A DNA stretch of 64,000 nucleotides from Terriglobia bacterium (GCA_020073005.1 JAIQFX010000044.1:1-64000), one strand, 5' to 3'. Positions 44,294-53,176 are shown, numbered from the stretch's first letter. The notes: generated by a model not told the origin, from the letters alone. Program-made: numbers and translations.

Positions 44294-44626
44294 CGCACTA
44301 AGCCCCGCCTCTCCCACCTCGAAGTCGTACACCCACGCTGAACTGAACGACAGACCGAACCGCGCGCCGAGCTCCGCGTGCGAGGGATGCCGGAGGTACG
44401 TCTGCACGCCGGCGACATCGTCGAACTCGATGACGGCGATGTAATCGGCGGCGTCGGGCGTGCCGTGCTCGTACCCGGCGCCGTGCGTGACGCGCTTGCC
44501 GACACGCACGCCGCGCACGGTCGGAATCTCGCGGACGGCCCGCTTGAACGCGTCCACGAACGCCGTCCGATCGGCGGGCGCGAGATCAGGTTTGCGCTTC
44601 ATCAAAACGACATGCCAGAGCATCAC
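44270..44626 (-). CDS. Dabb (stress-responsive alpha/beta-barrel) domain protein
   Basis: 118 aa. The whole protein is a ferredoxin-like Dabb domain: it opens with MLWHVVLMKRKPDL, has TVRGVRVGKRV and DYIAVIEFDDVAGVQTYLRHPSHAELG, where the His after the YL-x-HP turn is conserved in the family. Function in bacteria is generally unknown. It is coupled to the YdcF-like gene (ATGA overlap, 44623-44626) and overlaps the convergent HAD gene by 24 bp. Confidence 0.82.
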   Translation of the reverse strand: MMLWHVVLMKRKPDLAPADRTAFVDAFKRAVREIPTVRGVRVGKRVTHGAGYEHGTPDAADYIAVIEFDDVAGVQTYLRHPSHAELGARFGLSFSSAWVYDFEVGEAGLSALDAGGFV

Positions 44627-45402
44627 TCACTCCGATACCAGCCGCGCCACCAGTAGTACGGAATCCCAATCAGCTCGTGGACGACGCCGTTGCTGAACTC
44701 CAGGCCGGCGCGCGACGGCTCCAGCCAGTCTGCCCAGGAGTCCTGAAAGTACGCATTGGGCGCGATTGCAGGGATCGCCTTGATTCCCTGTGCATGAAAT
44801 ACTCCCAGCGAGCGACGCATGTGCACGTCAGACGTGACGAGCACCACATGCTCGATGCCGCGCTCGCGCAGCATCTCCGCGATGATGACGGCTTCGTCGT
44901 GCGTGTCGCGCGAATCATTCTCGACGAGGATGCGCGACGGCGAGACGCCAAGGCCGACCAGGAGATCGCGCATCATCGTGCCGCTCGGCACCTTGGCGCG
45001 TTCCGTCGGAAGGTTGCCCCCCGAACTGACGATGACCGCATCCGGCAGCAGCCGCGCCACACGCGCGGCCTCGAGTGTCCGCGCGGCGCTGGATTCGTTG
45101 GACACGCCGAGCCGCTGATGCTCAAAGCCGGAGACCGTGATGCCGCCGCCGCCGAGCAGCACGATGGCCGTCCGCCCCGCCGGCACATCGGCCTTCGTGA
45201 ACTCGTGATACCCGGCGGCGAGGACGCGCGTGACGCCGGCGGGAACGGCATACACGCTCGCGACGCCGAACCAGATCACGACAGCCAGCAGACAACGACG
45301 CGGCCACAGCGATCGCGGACGGATTAGTCCGAGCACGGCGACGACCAGCATCGCCGTCAGGCATCCGTTGATTGTGAAGAGGAACGAAACGACTCGAGAC
45401 AT
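44623..45402 (-). CDS. YdcF/ElyC/SanA-family membrane protein (DUF218)
   Basis: 259 aa. Two N-terminal membrane helices (residues ~7-30 and ~37-60) are followed by a DUF218 Rossmann-like domain with AIVLLGGGGITVSG, VIVSSGGNLPTERA, ENDSRDTHDEAVIIAEML and VVLVTSDVHMRRSLGVF. Family members are linked to envelope and peptidoglycan homeostasis (ElyC, SanA). It is the upstream partner of the Dabb gene and lies 12 bp after the basic repeat protein gene, so the three may be co-transcribed. Confidence 0.88.
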   Translation of the reverse strand: MSRVVSFLFTINGCLTAMLVVAVLGLIRPRSLWPRRCLLAVVIWFGVASVYAVPAGVTRVLAAGYHEFTKADVPAGRTAIVLLGGGGITVSGFEHQRLGVSNESSAARTLEAARVARLLPDAVIVSSGGNLPTERAKVPSGTMMRDLLVGLGVSPSRILVENDSRDTHDEAVIIAEMLRERGIEHVVLVTSDVHMRRSLGVFHAQGIKAIPAIAPNAYFQDSWADWLEPSRAGLEFSNGVVHELIGIPYYWWRGWYRSE

Positions 45403-45414
45403 CGAGCGCGCGTC

Positions 45415-45984
45415 CTAACTGTGCTCGGGGGGCTCGTCGTCGCGCTTCTTGCGCGGCCAGCTCTGCGTGGGCCCGGTGTGTGGGCGGAACGGCTTGCGCC
45501 CGCTCGTGGAATTCTTACCCTGCCACGGTTTTCGCGGTCCTCCCGGGCCAGCGGGTTTGCCCTGGGCTCCGCCGAGAGGTTTGCCCTGCCAGGGTCTTCT
45601 TTGAGCCCGCGGCCCGGTCGGCTTCGTCTGCCACGGGCGATCGCCAGACGGCTTTGCTGGCTTTCCTGACCAGGCCCGTTTGTCGCCGCGCGGCGGCTTG
45701 CCGCTCCACGGTCGATCGCGTCGCGTTGGACCCGGCGGTTTCGGTGTCCACGGACGCGCCTCGCGCGGCGGACCGAGTTTCTCGCGATCGGCGCGCAGGT
45801 CCGGTTTGTCCGACCACGCACGCTCCGGCCGATTCTTTTTCTTGAACCGATCGCGCGGATCCTTGTGCGCGCCGCCCGGCCGCCAGTCGCGGCCGCGCTT
45901 CTCCATCGGCGGCTTCGGTCGCTGCTTCGCCGCGAGCTCGGCCTCCGGCGAGTCCCACACCTTGCCACGAGCGAACCACTTCAT
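45415..45984 (-). CDS. Highly basic, disordered Trp-Lys-Pro repeat protein
   Basis: 189 aa, no known domain. After a short N-terminal segment (MKWFARGKVWDSPEAELAA) the protein is almost entirely Pro, Lys, Arg and Gly, with about eight degenerate repeats of the form R-P-W-x-x-K-P: RAWSDKP, RPWTPKP, RPWSGKP, RAWSGKP, RPWQTKP, RPWQGKP, KPWQGK, QSWPRK. Such basic tails are typical of RNA-binding proteins, so a nucleic-acid or ribosome-associated role is possible. ATG 45984 is chosen; the open frame continues 20 codons upstream but is Cys/Ser-rich there. It has no obvious hydrophobic segments. Confidence 0.6.
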   Translation of the reverse strand: MKWFARGKVWDSPEAELAAKQRPKPPMEKRGRDWRPGGAHKDPRDRFKKKNRPERAWSDKPDLRADREKLGPPREARPWTPKPPGPTRRDRPWSGKPPRGDKRAWSGKPAKPSGDRPWQTKPTGPRAQRRPWQGKPLGGAQGKPAGPGGPRKPWQGKNSTSGRKPFRPHTGPTQSWPRKKRDDEPPEHS

Positions 45985-46026
45985 GACGACGTTCGTGCTC
46001 TTGCGCTGGAGCCGCGCCGATGTCGA

Positions 46027-46056
46027 TGGACATGTGCTGCACATGCAAAATATCCT
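46027..46056 (+). promoter_or_regulatory. Putative toxin-antitoxin promoter with operator inverted repeat
   Basis: A perfect inverted repeat, CATGTGC-T-GCACATG (46031-46045), sits between a -35-like TGGACA (46027-46032) and a -10-like TATCCT (46051-46056), spacer 18 nt. It lies just before the antitoxin start at 46063. Antitoxins of the FitA/VapB type bind such palindromes to repress their own operon. Transcription from this -10 would start near 46063, giving a leaderless mRNA, consistent with no ribosome binding site before the ATG. Confidence 0.45.
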
Positions 46057-46062
46057 GATTGC

Positions 46063-46293
46063 ATGTCACGCATGATTCAGCTGCGGGATGTTCCCGATGC
46101 GCTGCACCGGACGCTGAAGGCCCGCGCGGCGCTGGCCGGCATGTCGCTCTCGGACTATCTTCTGGCGGAGATTCGTCACGTCGCCGAGCGGCCAACACTC
46201 AGCGAACTGCGCCAACGTCTACAGCGACGCGAGCGCATCACGCTGCCGCAGCCGGCCGCCCGCGCCGTTCGCGCCGAACGGGACGCCCGGTGA
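46063..46293 (+). CDS. FitA/VapB-like antitoxin (ribbon-helix-helix)
   Basis: 76 aa. The N-terminus MIQLRDVPDALHRTLKARAALAGMSLSDYLLAEI is a typical FitA-like RHH DNA-binding unit; ERPTLSELRQRL and the following basic tail match the toxin-wrapping part. It neutralises the VapC-like PIN protein of the next gene and represses the operon. ATG 46063 (MSRMIQ) or 46072 are both possible. It overlaps the toxin gene as GTGA. Confidence 0.85.
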   Translation: MSRMIQLRDVPDALHRTLKARAALAGMSLSDYLLAEIRHVAERPTLSELRQRLQRRERITLPQPAARAVRAERDAR

Positions 46294-46607
46294 TCGTCCT
46301 CGATGGCTCTGCCGCCATCGAATGGCTGCTTCGGACGGACACCGGGCTGCGGGTCGAAGAACGCATCTTCGCGCGCGCCGTCACGGCATTGCGCGGGAAG
46401 GACGCGCTCGACGACCTCTCCGACCTCGCGCTCACCCGCTATCCCGATGATGTCCTGCTCGGGCGGATGTGGGAACTGCGCGACAACCTGACCGCATACG
46501 ACGCAGCGTACGTCGCCCTGGCGGAAGCGCTCGACGCCCCGTTGGTGACGTGCGACGCCAAACTCGCGTCGGCCCCAGGTCATCGTGCCCGTATCGAGGC
46601 GGTGTAG
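46290..46607 (+). CDS. VapC-like PIN-domain toxin, apparently internally deleted
   Basis: 105 aa, against about 130 for the family. The first catalytic Asp (MIVLDGSAAIEWLL, D5) and the late acidic residues (LTAYDAAYVALAEAL and LVTCDAKL) are present. The stretch normally reading HAPHLLDVEV...VLRRL, which contains the second catalytic acidic residue (Glu), is missing between EERIFA and VTALRGKDALDDL. The frame is kept. PIN RNases need this Glu for metal binding, so the toxin is probably inactive while the antitoxin remains. GTG start in a GTGA overlap. Confidence 0.8.
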   Translation: MIVLDGSAAIEWLLRTDTGLRVEERIFARAVTALRGKDALDDLSDLALTRYPDDVLLGRMWELRDNLTAYDAAYVALAEALDAPLVTCDAKLASAPGHRARIEAV

Positions 46608-46781
46608 CGCGGATGACGCGCCCCGCCGGGTCGCTTCACGATCATGGCAATTCGCTCCAACAGTGATGCGCAATCGCTAGGCAAAGATCGCCACAGTTCC
46701 CGACTCGGCCACGGATTTTCTGGAGATTTCGCGCGGCATACCGAATGCACGAGCCGCAGCGACGATCAGAACGGACCGTCA

Positions 46782-47369
46782 ATGGCCAATGCTAGAATCA
46801 CGACCAGGATGGACGTTCGCGAACGGTTGTTCACTGCGGACGAGTATCATCGCCTCGCCGAGGTTGGCATCCTCCACGAGGACGATCGGGTCGAGCTGCT
46901 CGACGGGGTCATCGTCGAGATGAGTCCCATAGGCGTCAGCCACGCCTCCTGTGTCGATCGACTGATGGCCCTCCTGCAGCGCCGCTACGGCGATCGCGCC
47001 ATCATCCGCGTCCAGGGGCCGATTCGGCTGAACATGTACTCCGAGCCACAGCCGGACCTGTCGATCCTGAAGCCGCGCGCCGACTTTTACGGCGGCGCGC
47101 ATCCCGGTCCGAGCGATGTCCTGGCGGTGATCGAAGTCGCCGATACATCGCTGCGGTTCGACCGCGACGTCAAGATGCCGCTGTACGCTCGCGCAGGAAT
47201 CGCCGAATGCTGGCTGATCGATCTCGGAACCGACACGGTGGAGGTGTTCACCCAGCCGAGCTCCACCGGGTATCTGGCTTCGCACGTTGCCTCGCGGGGC
47301 GACCGTCTGCCCACGCACGCATTGGCGAGCATCGATCTCACGGTCACCGATGTTCTCGGCGACCGCTGA
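46782..47369 (+). CDS. Uma2-family putative restriction endonuclease-like protein (DUF820)
   Basis: 195 aa. PD-(D/E)xK fold of the Uma2 family: FTADEYHRLAEVGILHEDDR with VELLDGVIVEMSP, then EPQPDLSIL, the acidic/Lys centre VLAVIEVADTSLRFDRDVKMPLYARAGIAECWLID. Family members are very common in cyanobacteria and some Acidobacteria; the function is not established. ATG 46782 is chosen (ATG 46809 possible). The 174 bp between the toxin gene and this start hold nothing I can name. Confidence 0.85.
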   Translation: MANARITTRMDVRERLFTADEYHRLAEVGILHEDDRVELLDGVIVEMSPIGVSHASCVDRLMALLQRRYGDRAIIRVQGPIRLNMYSEPQPDLSILKPRADFYGGAHPGPSDVLAVIEVADTSLRFDRDVKMPLYARAGIAECWLIDLGTDTVEVFTQPSSTGYLASHVASRGDRLPTHALASIDLTVTDVLGDR

Positions 47370-47465
47370 CGTTCCCCACGCCGAGTCGAATCCCGGAGCG
47401 CCGTCAGATTTGCGTTGATCCCGGCGTCACGTACTTGGACAATACGCCGAGAATCGAGGCCCCCC

Positions 47466-47981
47466 ATGCTGCGGCGTATCTCCTCGCTCGCGCTCGTGTG
47501 TGCGTTGCTGGCGGCCGGCGTGCCGGTCTCAGCCGCAGTCAAGACCAGACAGGCCGAGGGCACCGGCCGGATCAGCGGCACGGCCAAGGACGCCAAAGGC
47601 GTCAACCTGGCGAATCACACCGCGAGACTGCGGAATATTTCGACCGGACAGATCGCCGGTGAAACGACGACCAACGCCAGCGGGCAGTGGTCGTTCGCCG
47701 GCCTGAATCCCGGTCAGTACGTCGTCGAGATCGTCAACCCGGCAGGCCTCGTCGTCGCGACGACCACGCCGATTTCGCTGACCGTCGGCGCCATGGTGGC
47801 GGCGGGCGTCAGCATCACGGCGTCCGCTGCCGCGGCCGGCACCGCCGGAGCAGTTGCCGCCGCCGCGGCGGCCGGCGGCGGATTCTTCGGCAGCACCGCC
47901 GGCGCCGTGCTGCTGGCCGCGGTCGGCGCGGGCATCGGCACCACGGTCGCCGTCGTGCAGACCGCCAGTCCCTCTCGATAA
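47466..47981 (+). CDS. Secreted protein with carboxypeptidase-regulatory-like (CnaB) domain
   Basis: 171 aa. A signal peptide (basic MLRR, hydrophobic core LALVCALLAAGVPVSA) is followed by one beta-sandwich of the CarboxypepD_reg/CnaB type: GRISGTAKDAKGVNLANHTARL through ASGQWSFAGLNPGQYVVEIV. The C-terminal third is almost pure Ala/Gly/Val (ASAAAAGTAGAVAAAA, then AVLLAAVGAGIGTTVAVV) and could be a membrane-inserting or glycine-zipper-like segment. It may be a structural or envelope protein; no catalytic residues are visible. It is not obviously linked to its neighbours. Confidence 0.75.
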   Translation: MLRRISSLALVCALLAAGVPVSAAVKTRQAEGTGRISGTAKDAKGVNLANHTARLRNISTGQIAGETTTNASGQWSFAGLNPGQYVVEIVNPAGLVVATTTPISLTVGAMVAAGVSITASAAAAGTAGAVAAAAAAGGGFFGSTAGAVLLAAVGAGIGTTVAVVQTASPSR

Positions 47982-48012
47982 CTGCCGCCGCTCGCGAGCG
48001 AGCCCGCAGCCG

Positions 48013-51000
48013 TCACTTCGCGCCGCGTCGCGCCGCCGCGGTGTGACGCGCAATCAGCCCGAAGTTCTTCGGCGTCGCGTCCCGCTCGAGCGCCTGCAGG
48101 CGCGCCACGCCCGCGGCAGTCTGGCCCGACTGCATCTCGATCTCGCCCAAGGCGAGCCGCGCCTCGAACTGCGGCCACACCATCAGCCCTTTGGTCGCGG
48201 TCGCGAGCGTTGCGTTCAGCGCTCTTATTCCATCAGCGCTCTTACCGGTGGCGGCCGCCGTTCGCGCGCCCGTAATGTCGAACACCAGTCGCGTGTCGCG
48301 CGGCAACGTGGCGAGAGCCGCCGCCGGCAGCGACTGCGCACGGGCCACCGCCTTTGCGGCCTCGACCGCCTTTCCTTCTGCGAGCAGAGCTCGCGCGACC
48401 GCGTCGAGCGCGAGCGCTTCACCGTCGGCGCGCTTTTGCGCGGCGAACTGATCGGCGATCGTGCGCGCCGCAGTCTCAGCGTCGGCAGGCCGGCCTTCCT
48501 CGATCGCAATCTGGGCGAGCGCGATCTGCGTCTGCGCCGCGCCGAATTTGTCGCCGAGCTGCTGCCAGCCCGCGAGCGCCGCCTCGTAGGTCTTCCGCGC
48601 CGCAGGCACATCTCCCTGGAGCATCAAGACCTGACCCAGGCGCGACTGCGCGCTGAGCGTGCGACCGCGGCTCGCGTTGGCCGCGAGCGCGTCGTCGAAC
48701 GCCTTCTTCGCCTCGGCGAGCCGACCTTGCTGCTGCAGCCCGATACCGCTGTTGGTCAGCGCGCTCGCCACGCCCTCCTGATCCTTCAGGTCGCGATACA
48801 CCGCCACGGCTTCGTCGAAGTTCTTCGCCGCCGCCGCGTAGTCGCCTTCCTGCAACAACGCGAACCCGAGATTGGTGAGCGCGCCGCCGATGCCGGTCTT
48901 CCTGCCGATCTCGCGCTGAATCTTCAAGGCGTCCGCAAACAGCGGCCGCGCGCCAGCGGCATCGCCGCTGTTGAGGAGCAGGCTCGCAAGGTTGTTCAGA
49001 ATGTCCGCCTCGCCGCTCTTGTTGCCAACGTCGCGATAGCTGGCGAGCGCGTCCTCGTACATCTTTCTGGCGCCAGGCAGATCGCCCTGGTAGACGCTGA
49101 CGTTGCCCATGTTCTGCTGCGTCTGCGCGATGCCGGTCCGGTTGCCGATCTGCCGGTACGTCGTGAGCGCCTGCGCGTGCATGTCACGCGCCTCGGCGAG
49201 CTGGCCCCGCTGCCACAGAATCGTGCCGATGTTGTTCATCGTCGCGGCGACGCCGGCGAGGTCGCCGATCGCGCGCCGGATCGTCAGCGCCTGCTGGAAC
49301 ATTTCACGCGCCTGATCGAGATAGCCCTGATCCTTCAGCAGCAGCCCTTGGTAGTTCACGGCGCGCGCGACGCCCCCGCGGTCGCTCGCCGTGACGAAGA
49401 TCGACTTGGCGTCCTCGAGCGCGGCGGCGGCGTCCGGCAGCTGCCCCAGATTCCGCAGCGCCCACCCTTCCGCGAGCCTGGCGTTGCCCACGATCAACCG
49501 CGCGCCAGTTTTCGTCCCCTTGGCGGCCGCGTTCGCCGCGGCCGTCCGTTCGCGCTTGAAGTCGGAGAGGGCCGCCGCTGTATTCGCTTCAGCGAGGTCG
49601 ATGCGCGGATCGTCGTTCGCCGGCGCCGGCAGCTTGCGAAGGGCGTCGAGCGTCCCCAGCGCTTCACGGCCCTTGCCTGCCGCCGTCTGCGAGCTGGCCA
49701 GCCGCAGCCCGTAGTCCAGACTGTCGGGAAAGAAGCCGAACAGCTTTTCGTACGTCGCGGCCGCCTGATCCCATTCCTGCGCCGCTTCGTGGTACCGCGC
49801 TTCGACGACGTAGCGATCCTCGCGGCTGGCGCTCGTGGACAGATCGAACGCCTTCTTCGCTTCAGCGCGGGAGTTCCCGTCGTAGCCCATCGCGGACCAG
49901 GCCGCCGCGAGCGCCGTGTGCGCAAGCGCATGCTTCGGATCCGCGATCACCGCGCGCTCGAGCAGACCCTTCGCGCCCAGCGCGTCGGCCACGCGCAGCT
50001 TGGCCACGCCTTCGGCGTACAGCCGGGCGGCTTCGGCGTTCGCCGGCAGCGCCGCCTGTACGCTCTGCGCGTCCGCGGCCGAGAGCGCGCCGAGCCCGAG
50101 CTTGGCGCGCAGCTGCTCACCGGCTCGCGTCGCCAGATCGATGAGGTCGGATTCACCGACGGTTTCGCCGACGGTCGCGATCGTCTCGCCTGATGTCGTG
50201 TCCTGCATGCGCAGATCGAGACGGACTCTTCCGCCGCTGGCGAGATACGACCCGAGCACGATCACGTCCGTTCCAAGATTTGCGCGAATCCGGCCGAGCG
50301 TGTCCTTCGGATACGCGTCAGCCTCGCTCAGCCCCAGGTCCGTCTTCACGCGCGCCACGGTGTCGCTGCTGCTCGTCTGCAACTGTTCGCCGGCGCCGAG
50401 CTCCGTGGTGAGCATTTCGGAAAGCGCCGTCGAGATCCACGCGCTCTCCGGCTTCGCGGAGCTGTTCTTGAAACCGATCACGGCGACGCCGCGCCGCGCC
50501 TTCACGGCCGCTGCCGCGGGACGTCCGGCGTTTCCAGCGGAACTCGCCTGCGATCGGACGAGCGACGGGACGTAGCGAACGCCGAGCGCCGTCACAACCA
50601 GGAGCGCAGCCGCGCCCGCGCCGATGACGAGCGCGCGCTGTTTTCGCCGCCGCCGCTCATCGAGCTCGCGCCGGCCGGCGGCGACTTCACCGCCCGCGAG
50701 CGCCTTGAGGACGTCGCCCGCGCTGGAAAAGCGATCCGCCGGATTGCGTTCGAGACACCGCAGGATGGTCGCTTCCCAGCGCTGGTCGAGATCCTTCACA
50801 TGCGTCCGCGGAGGCGGCGGCGGCTCGCTCAGTCTCTTGACCGCGGTCGTCAACGGCGAGTCGCTCGTGAAGGGGCGCCGTCCCGTGACCATCTCGTACA
50901 TGACGATGCCGAGCGCGTAGATGTCCGCGGCCTCGGTGATCGTGCCGCCGGTGACCTGCTCCGGCGCCATGTAGTCCGGCGTGCCGAGCGTGTCGCCGTA

Positions 51001-51678
51001 CGTCGTCAGCGCCGTCCTCATCGTCGTGCCGCCACTGCCGCCGCTATAGGCCAGCCCGAAGTCGGTGACGACGGCCCGTACATCCTGTCCACTCTTGGAC
51101 GGGACGAGCATCACGTTCGCGCTTTTCAGATCGCGGTGCACGATGCCGGCCGCGTGCGCGGCGTCGAGCGCGGCGGTGACCTGCGCGATGATCGCGATCG
51201 CATCCGCGGGCGCCATGCGGCCTTCGCGTTCGAGCCGCTCGTGCAGCGTTTCACCGCTGAGCAGTTCCATCGTCAGGAACGTGAGCCGCTCGACGTCGTC
51301 TGAACGCTCCGCAACGTCGCTTGGGCGCTCGGGCTCCGGCCACTGGTGATGGAAGATGTCGAAAATGCGCGAGACGTTGGGATGCGTGACCTTGCGCGCC
51401 AGCTGGATCTCGCGCTTGAAGCGCGCCAGCGCCATCGGGTCTTCCGCGATGTCTGGACGGATCGTCTTGAGCGCGACGTTCTCGTTCAGCTCGATGTCGT
51501 GCGCTTCGTAGACTTCGCCCATGCCGCCGCGGGCGATGAAGCGCACGATCGTGAAGCGCTCGGCGAGCACCAGTCCGGCCTCGAGCGCAGGGGGCGCGAC
51601 ACGCGGCGCGCGGTTGACGCGTCCCGACTGGCTGAGCCGCAGCGTCGCGCGATCGTCCGGAACGTTCTCGTTAGACAC
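48013..51678 (-). CDS. Membrane Ser/Thr protein kinase with TPR sensor region
   Basis: 1221 aa. A Hanks-type kinase domain occupies residues ~40-320 with GGMGEVYEAHDIE, catalytic Lys71, HRDLKSAN (Asp183, Asn188) and DFG at 206-208, all intact. A single membrane helix follows near 365-385 (ALVIGAGAAALLVVTALGV). The extracytoplasmic part starts with a TolB-N/FlgO-like module (GVAVIGFKNSSAKPES...ALSEMLTTELG), then about 16 TPR repeats with runs such as NNIGTILWQRGQLAEARDMH. It likely senses an envelope signal and phosphorylates cytoplasmic targets. The last 8 bp overlap the downstream FHA-HD-GYP gene, an attractive partner because FHA domains bind phosphothreonine. Confidence 0.93.
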   Translation of the reverse strand: MSNENVPDDRATLRLSQSGRVNRAPRVAPPALEAGLVLAERFTIVRFIARGGMGEVYEAHDIELNENVALKTIRPDIAEDPMALARFKREIQLARKVTHPNVSRIFDIFHHQWPEPERPSDVAERSDDVERLTFLTMELLSGETLHERLEREGRMAPADAIAIIAQVTAALDAAHAAGIVHRDLKSANVMLVPSKSGQDVRAVVTDFGLAYSGGSGGTTMRTALTTYGDTLGTPDYMAPEQVTGGTITEAADIYALGIVMYEMVTGRRPFTSDSPLTTAVKRLSEPPPPPRTHVKDLDQRWEATILRCLERNPADRFSSAGDVLKALAGGEVAAGRRELDERRRRKQRALVIGAGAAALLVVTALGVRYVPSLVRSQASSAGNAGRPAAAAVKARRGVAVIGFKNSSAKPESAWISTALSEMLTTELGAGEQLQTSSSDTVARVKTDLGLSEADAYPKDTLGRIRANLGTDVIVLGSYLASGGRVRLDLRMQDTTSGETIATVGETVGESDLIDLATRAGEQLRAKLGLGALSAADAQSVQAALPANAEAARLYAEGVAKLRVADALGAKGLLERAVIADPKHALAHTALAAAWSAMGYDGNSRAEAKKAFDLSTSASREDRYVVEARYHEAAQEWDQAAATYEKLFGFFPDSLDYGLRLASSQTAAGKGREALGTLDALRKLPAPANDDPRIDLAEANTAAALSDFKRERTAAANAAAKGTKTGARLIVGNARLAEGWALRNLGQLPDAAAALEDAKSIFVTASDRGGVARAVNYQGLLLKDQGYLDQAREMFQQALTIRRAIGDLAGVAATMNNIGTILWQRGQLAEARDMHAQALTTYRQIGNRTGIAQTQQNMGNVSVYQGDLPGARKMYEDALASYRDVGNKSGEADILNNLASLLLNSGDAAGARPLFADALKIQREIGRKTGIGGALTNLGFALLQEGDYAAAAKNFDEAVAVYRDLKDQEGVASALTNSGIGLQQQGRLAEAKKAFDDALAANASRGRTLSAQSRLGQVLMLQGDVPAARKTYEAALAGWQQLGDKFGAAQTQIALAQIAIEEGRPADAETAARTIADQFAAQKRADGEALALDAVARALLAEGKAVEAAKAVARAQSLPAAALATLPRDTRLVFDITGARTAAATGKSADGIRALNATLATATKGLMVWPQFEARLALGEIEMQSGQTAAGVARLQALERDATPKNFGLIARHTAAARRGAK

Positions 51679-53173
51679 GAGTGCCTGCTGCAGGCTGTCG
51701 AGCCGCCATCATCTTCGCGCGGATCTGGATGATTTCATCCTCGCACCGGTCGAAGGCCTCGACGACGGCGGGATCGAACTGCTTGCCGGGCTCGGCGCGG
51801 ATGCGCCGGCCGGCTTCGTCGGCGGGAAGCCCGGCGCGATACGGACGATCCGACGTCATCGCGTCGTAGGTGTCGGCCACGGCCATCAACCGCGCGTGCA
51901 GATGGATGCGTTCGCCGGCGAGGGCGTCCGGATAGCCCTTCCCGTCCCATCGCTCGTGATGGCCGCGAATCGAGGGCAGCGATTCCTGCAGGAACGGCAG
52001 ACCCGACAGCATCTCGTGACCGATCGTGACGTGACTTTCCATCATCGCGCGTTCGTCCGGATCGAGATGCCCGGGCTTCTGCAACACGCGGTCGGGAATG
52101 CCGACCTTGCCGATGTCGTGCAGCATGCCGGCGCGACGGATGATCTCGAGCGCGGGCGCGTCGAGTCCGGTGAATCTCGCGAGGGCGAGCGTGTACGCGG
52201 TCACGCGCTCCGAATGACCGGCCGTGTAGCGATCTCTGGCTTCGATCGACTTCGCAAACGCCTCGAGCGTCGATCGGAAATGCGCCTCGCGATCGGCGTA
52301 CAGCTTGCCGGTCTCGAGCGCGGTGGCGGCATGCGCGGCAAAGCCGGAGGCGTACTCGACGTCGGCGGGCGCGAATCCCGCGCCGCCATGACGGTCCGCG
52401 TACAGCGCGCCGATCGGGCCGGTGCGGCCGAGCAACGGTACGCAGATGATGCTGCGCGCACCGGCCTTCATGATGCTCATGGCGTCCTGAAACCGGCGAT
52501 CGCCGCGCACGTCCACGAGGACGACGGCCTCACGGGCGTCGATCGCTTCGCGCACGACTGTCGCGCTGGCGAATTCCGATACCGACGCGTATTCGCCCGC
52601 CGGACGCACGGCCCGCGGCGCGAGCGTCCCGGTCCCGGCGTCGTAGAACAGGATGGCGCTGCGGTGCGGCTTCAGGATCTCGGTCAGCCGGTCGAGCACG
52701 TGCTCGAGCAGGACACCCAGATCGGCAAACGCCATCAGCTCCCGGCTGGTGGCCAGAAGCGCCTCGAGCACGCGCCGATCGACCTTCGTGTGGGCGTCGG
52801 GCGCCATCGCAAAGCGCGTCATCGATCCCCACGCCGGCGCGTCAGCGACGCTGCGGGACGGCGCGGTGCCGTTGTCGGCGAGGAACTCGAGGGCGCCGAT
52901 CGTCAGCTGATCGCCGGCGGCGATTCGCGCCGTGGAGACGCGCGCGCCGTTGACGAAAATGCCGTTCGTGCTGCCGAGATCCTCCGCCGTCACCTCGCCG
53001 TCGCCGGCCATCGTCAGCCGCATGTGCTGCCGGGACAGGCTGATGTCGTCGATGGAGATATCCGCGCTCGCCCCGCGGCCCACGACCTTCGATTCACCGG
53101 GATTGACGACGATCGTCGGCACCGCGCGATGCGCCGTCAGCGGTCTCAGCCGGATGAGCGGCATCGGGTCCAT
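51671..53173 (-). CDS. FHA-GAF-HD-GYP cyclic-di-GMP phosphodiesterase
   Basis: 500 aa. Domain order: FHA (residues ~15-100; KVVGRGASADISIDDISLSRQH and LGSTNGIFVNG), GAF (~150-290), then HD-GYP (~300-480) with GHSERV, MLHDIGKVGIPD, HHERWDGKGYP and VADTYDAMTSDRPYR. The GYP signature and HD metal residues are intact, so it should cleave c-di-GMP. The FHA module predicts regulation by the Ser/Thr kinase encoded 8 bp overlapping downstream on the same strand. The start lies 3 bp after the NtrC-type regulator gene, making a probable three-gene operon. Confidence 0.92.
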   Translation of the reverse strand: MDPMPLIRLRPLTAHRAVPTIVVNPGESKVVGRGASADISIDDISLSRQHMRLTMAGDGEVTAEDLGSTNGIFVNGARVSTARIAAGDQLTIGALEFLADNGTAPSRSVADAPAWGSMTRFAMAPDAHTKVDRRVLEALLATSRELMAFADLGVLLEHVLDRLTEILKPHRSAILFYDAGTGTLAPRAVRPAGEYASVSEFASATVVREAIDAREAVVLVDVRGDRRFQDAMSIMKAGARSIICVPLLGRTGPIGALYADRHGGAGFAPADVEYASGFAAHAATALETGKLYADREAHFRSTLEAFAKSIEARDRYTAGHSERVTAYTLALARFTGLDAPALEIIRRAGMLHDIGKVGIPDRVLQKPGHLDPDERAMMESHVTIGHEMLSGLPFLQESLPSIRGHHERWDGKGYPDALAGERIHLHARLMAVADTYDAMTSDRPYRAGLPADEAGRRIRAEPGKQFDPAVVEAFDRCEDEIIQIRAKMMAARQPAAGTRV

Positions 53174-53176
53174 TCT

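Noticed and set aside
47989..48000. Palindrome CGCTCGCGAGCG between convergent genes considered as a bidirectional terminator
   Set aside because: No loop and no T-run; such GC palindromes are common in this composition.
47854..50193. Long plus-strand open frame opposite the Ser/Thr kinase-TPR gene
   Set aside because: Arg-rich shadow of the TPR region; no recognisable domain, while the minus-strand protein has complete kinase motifs.
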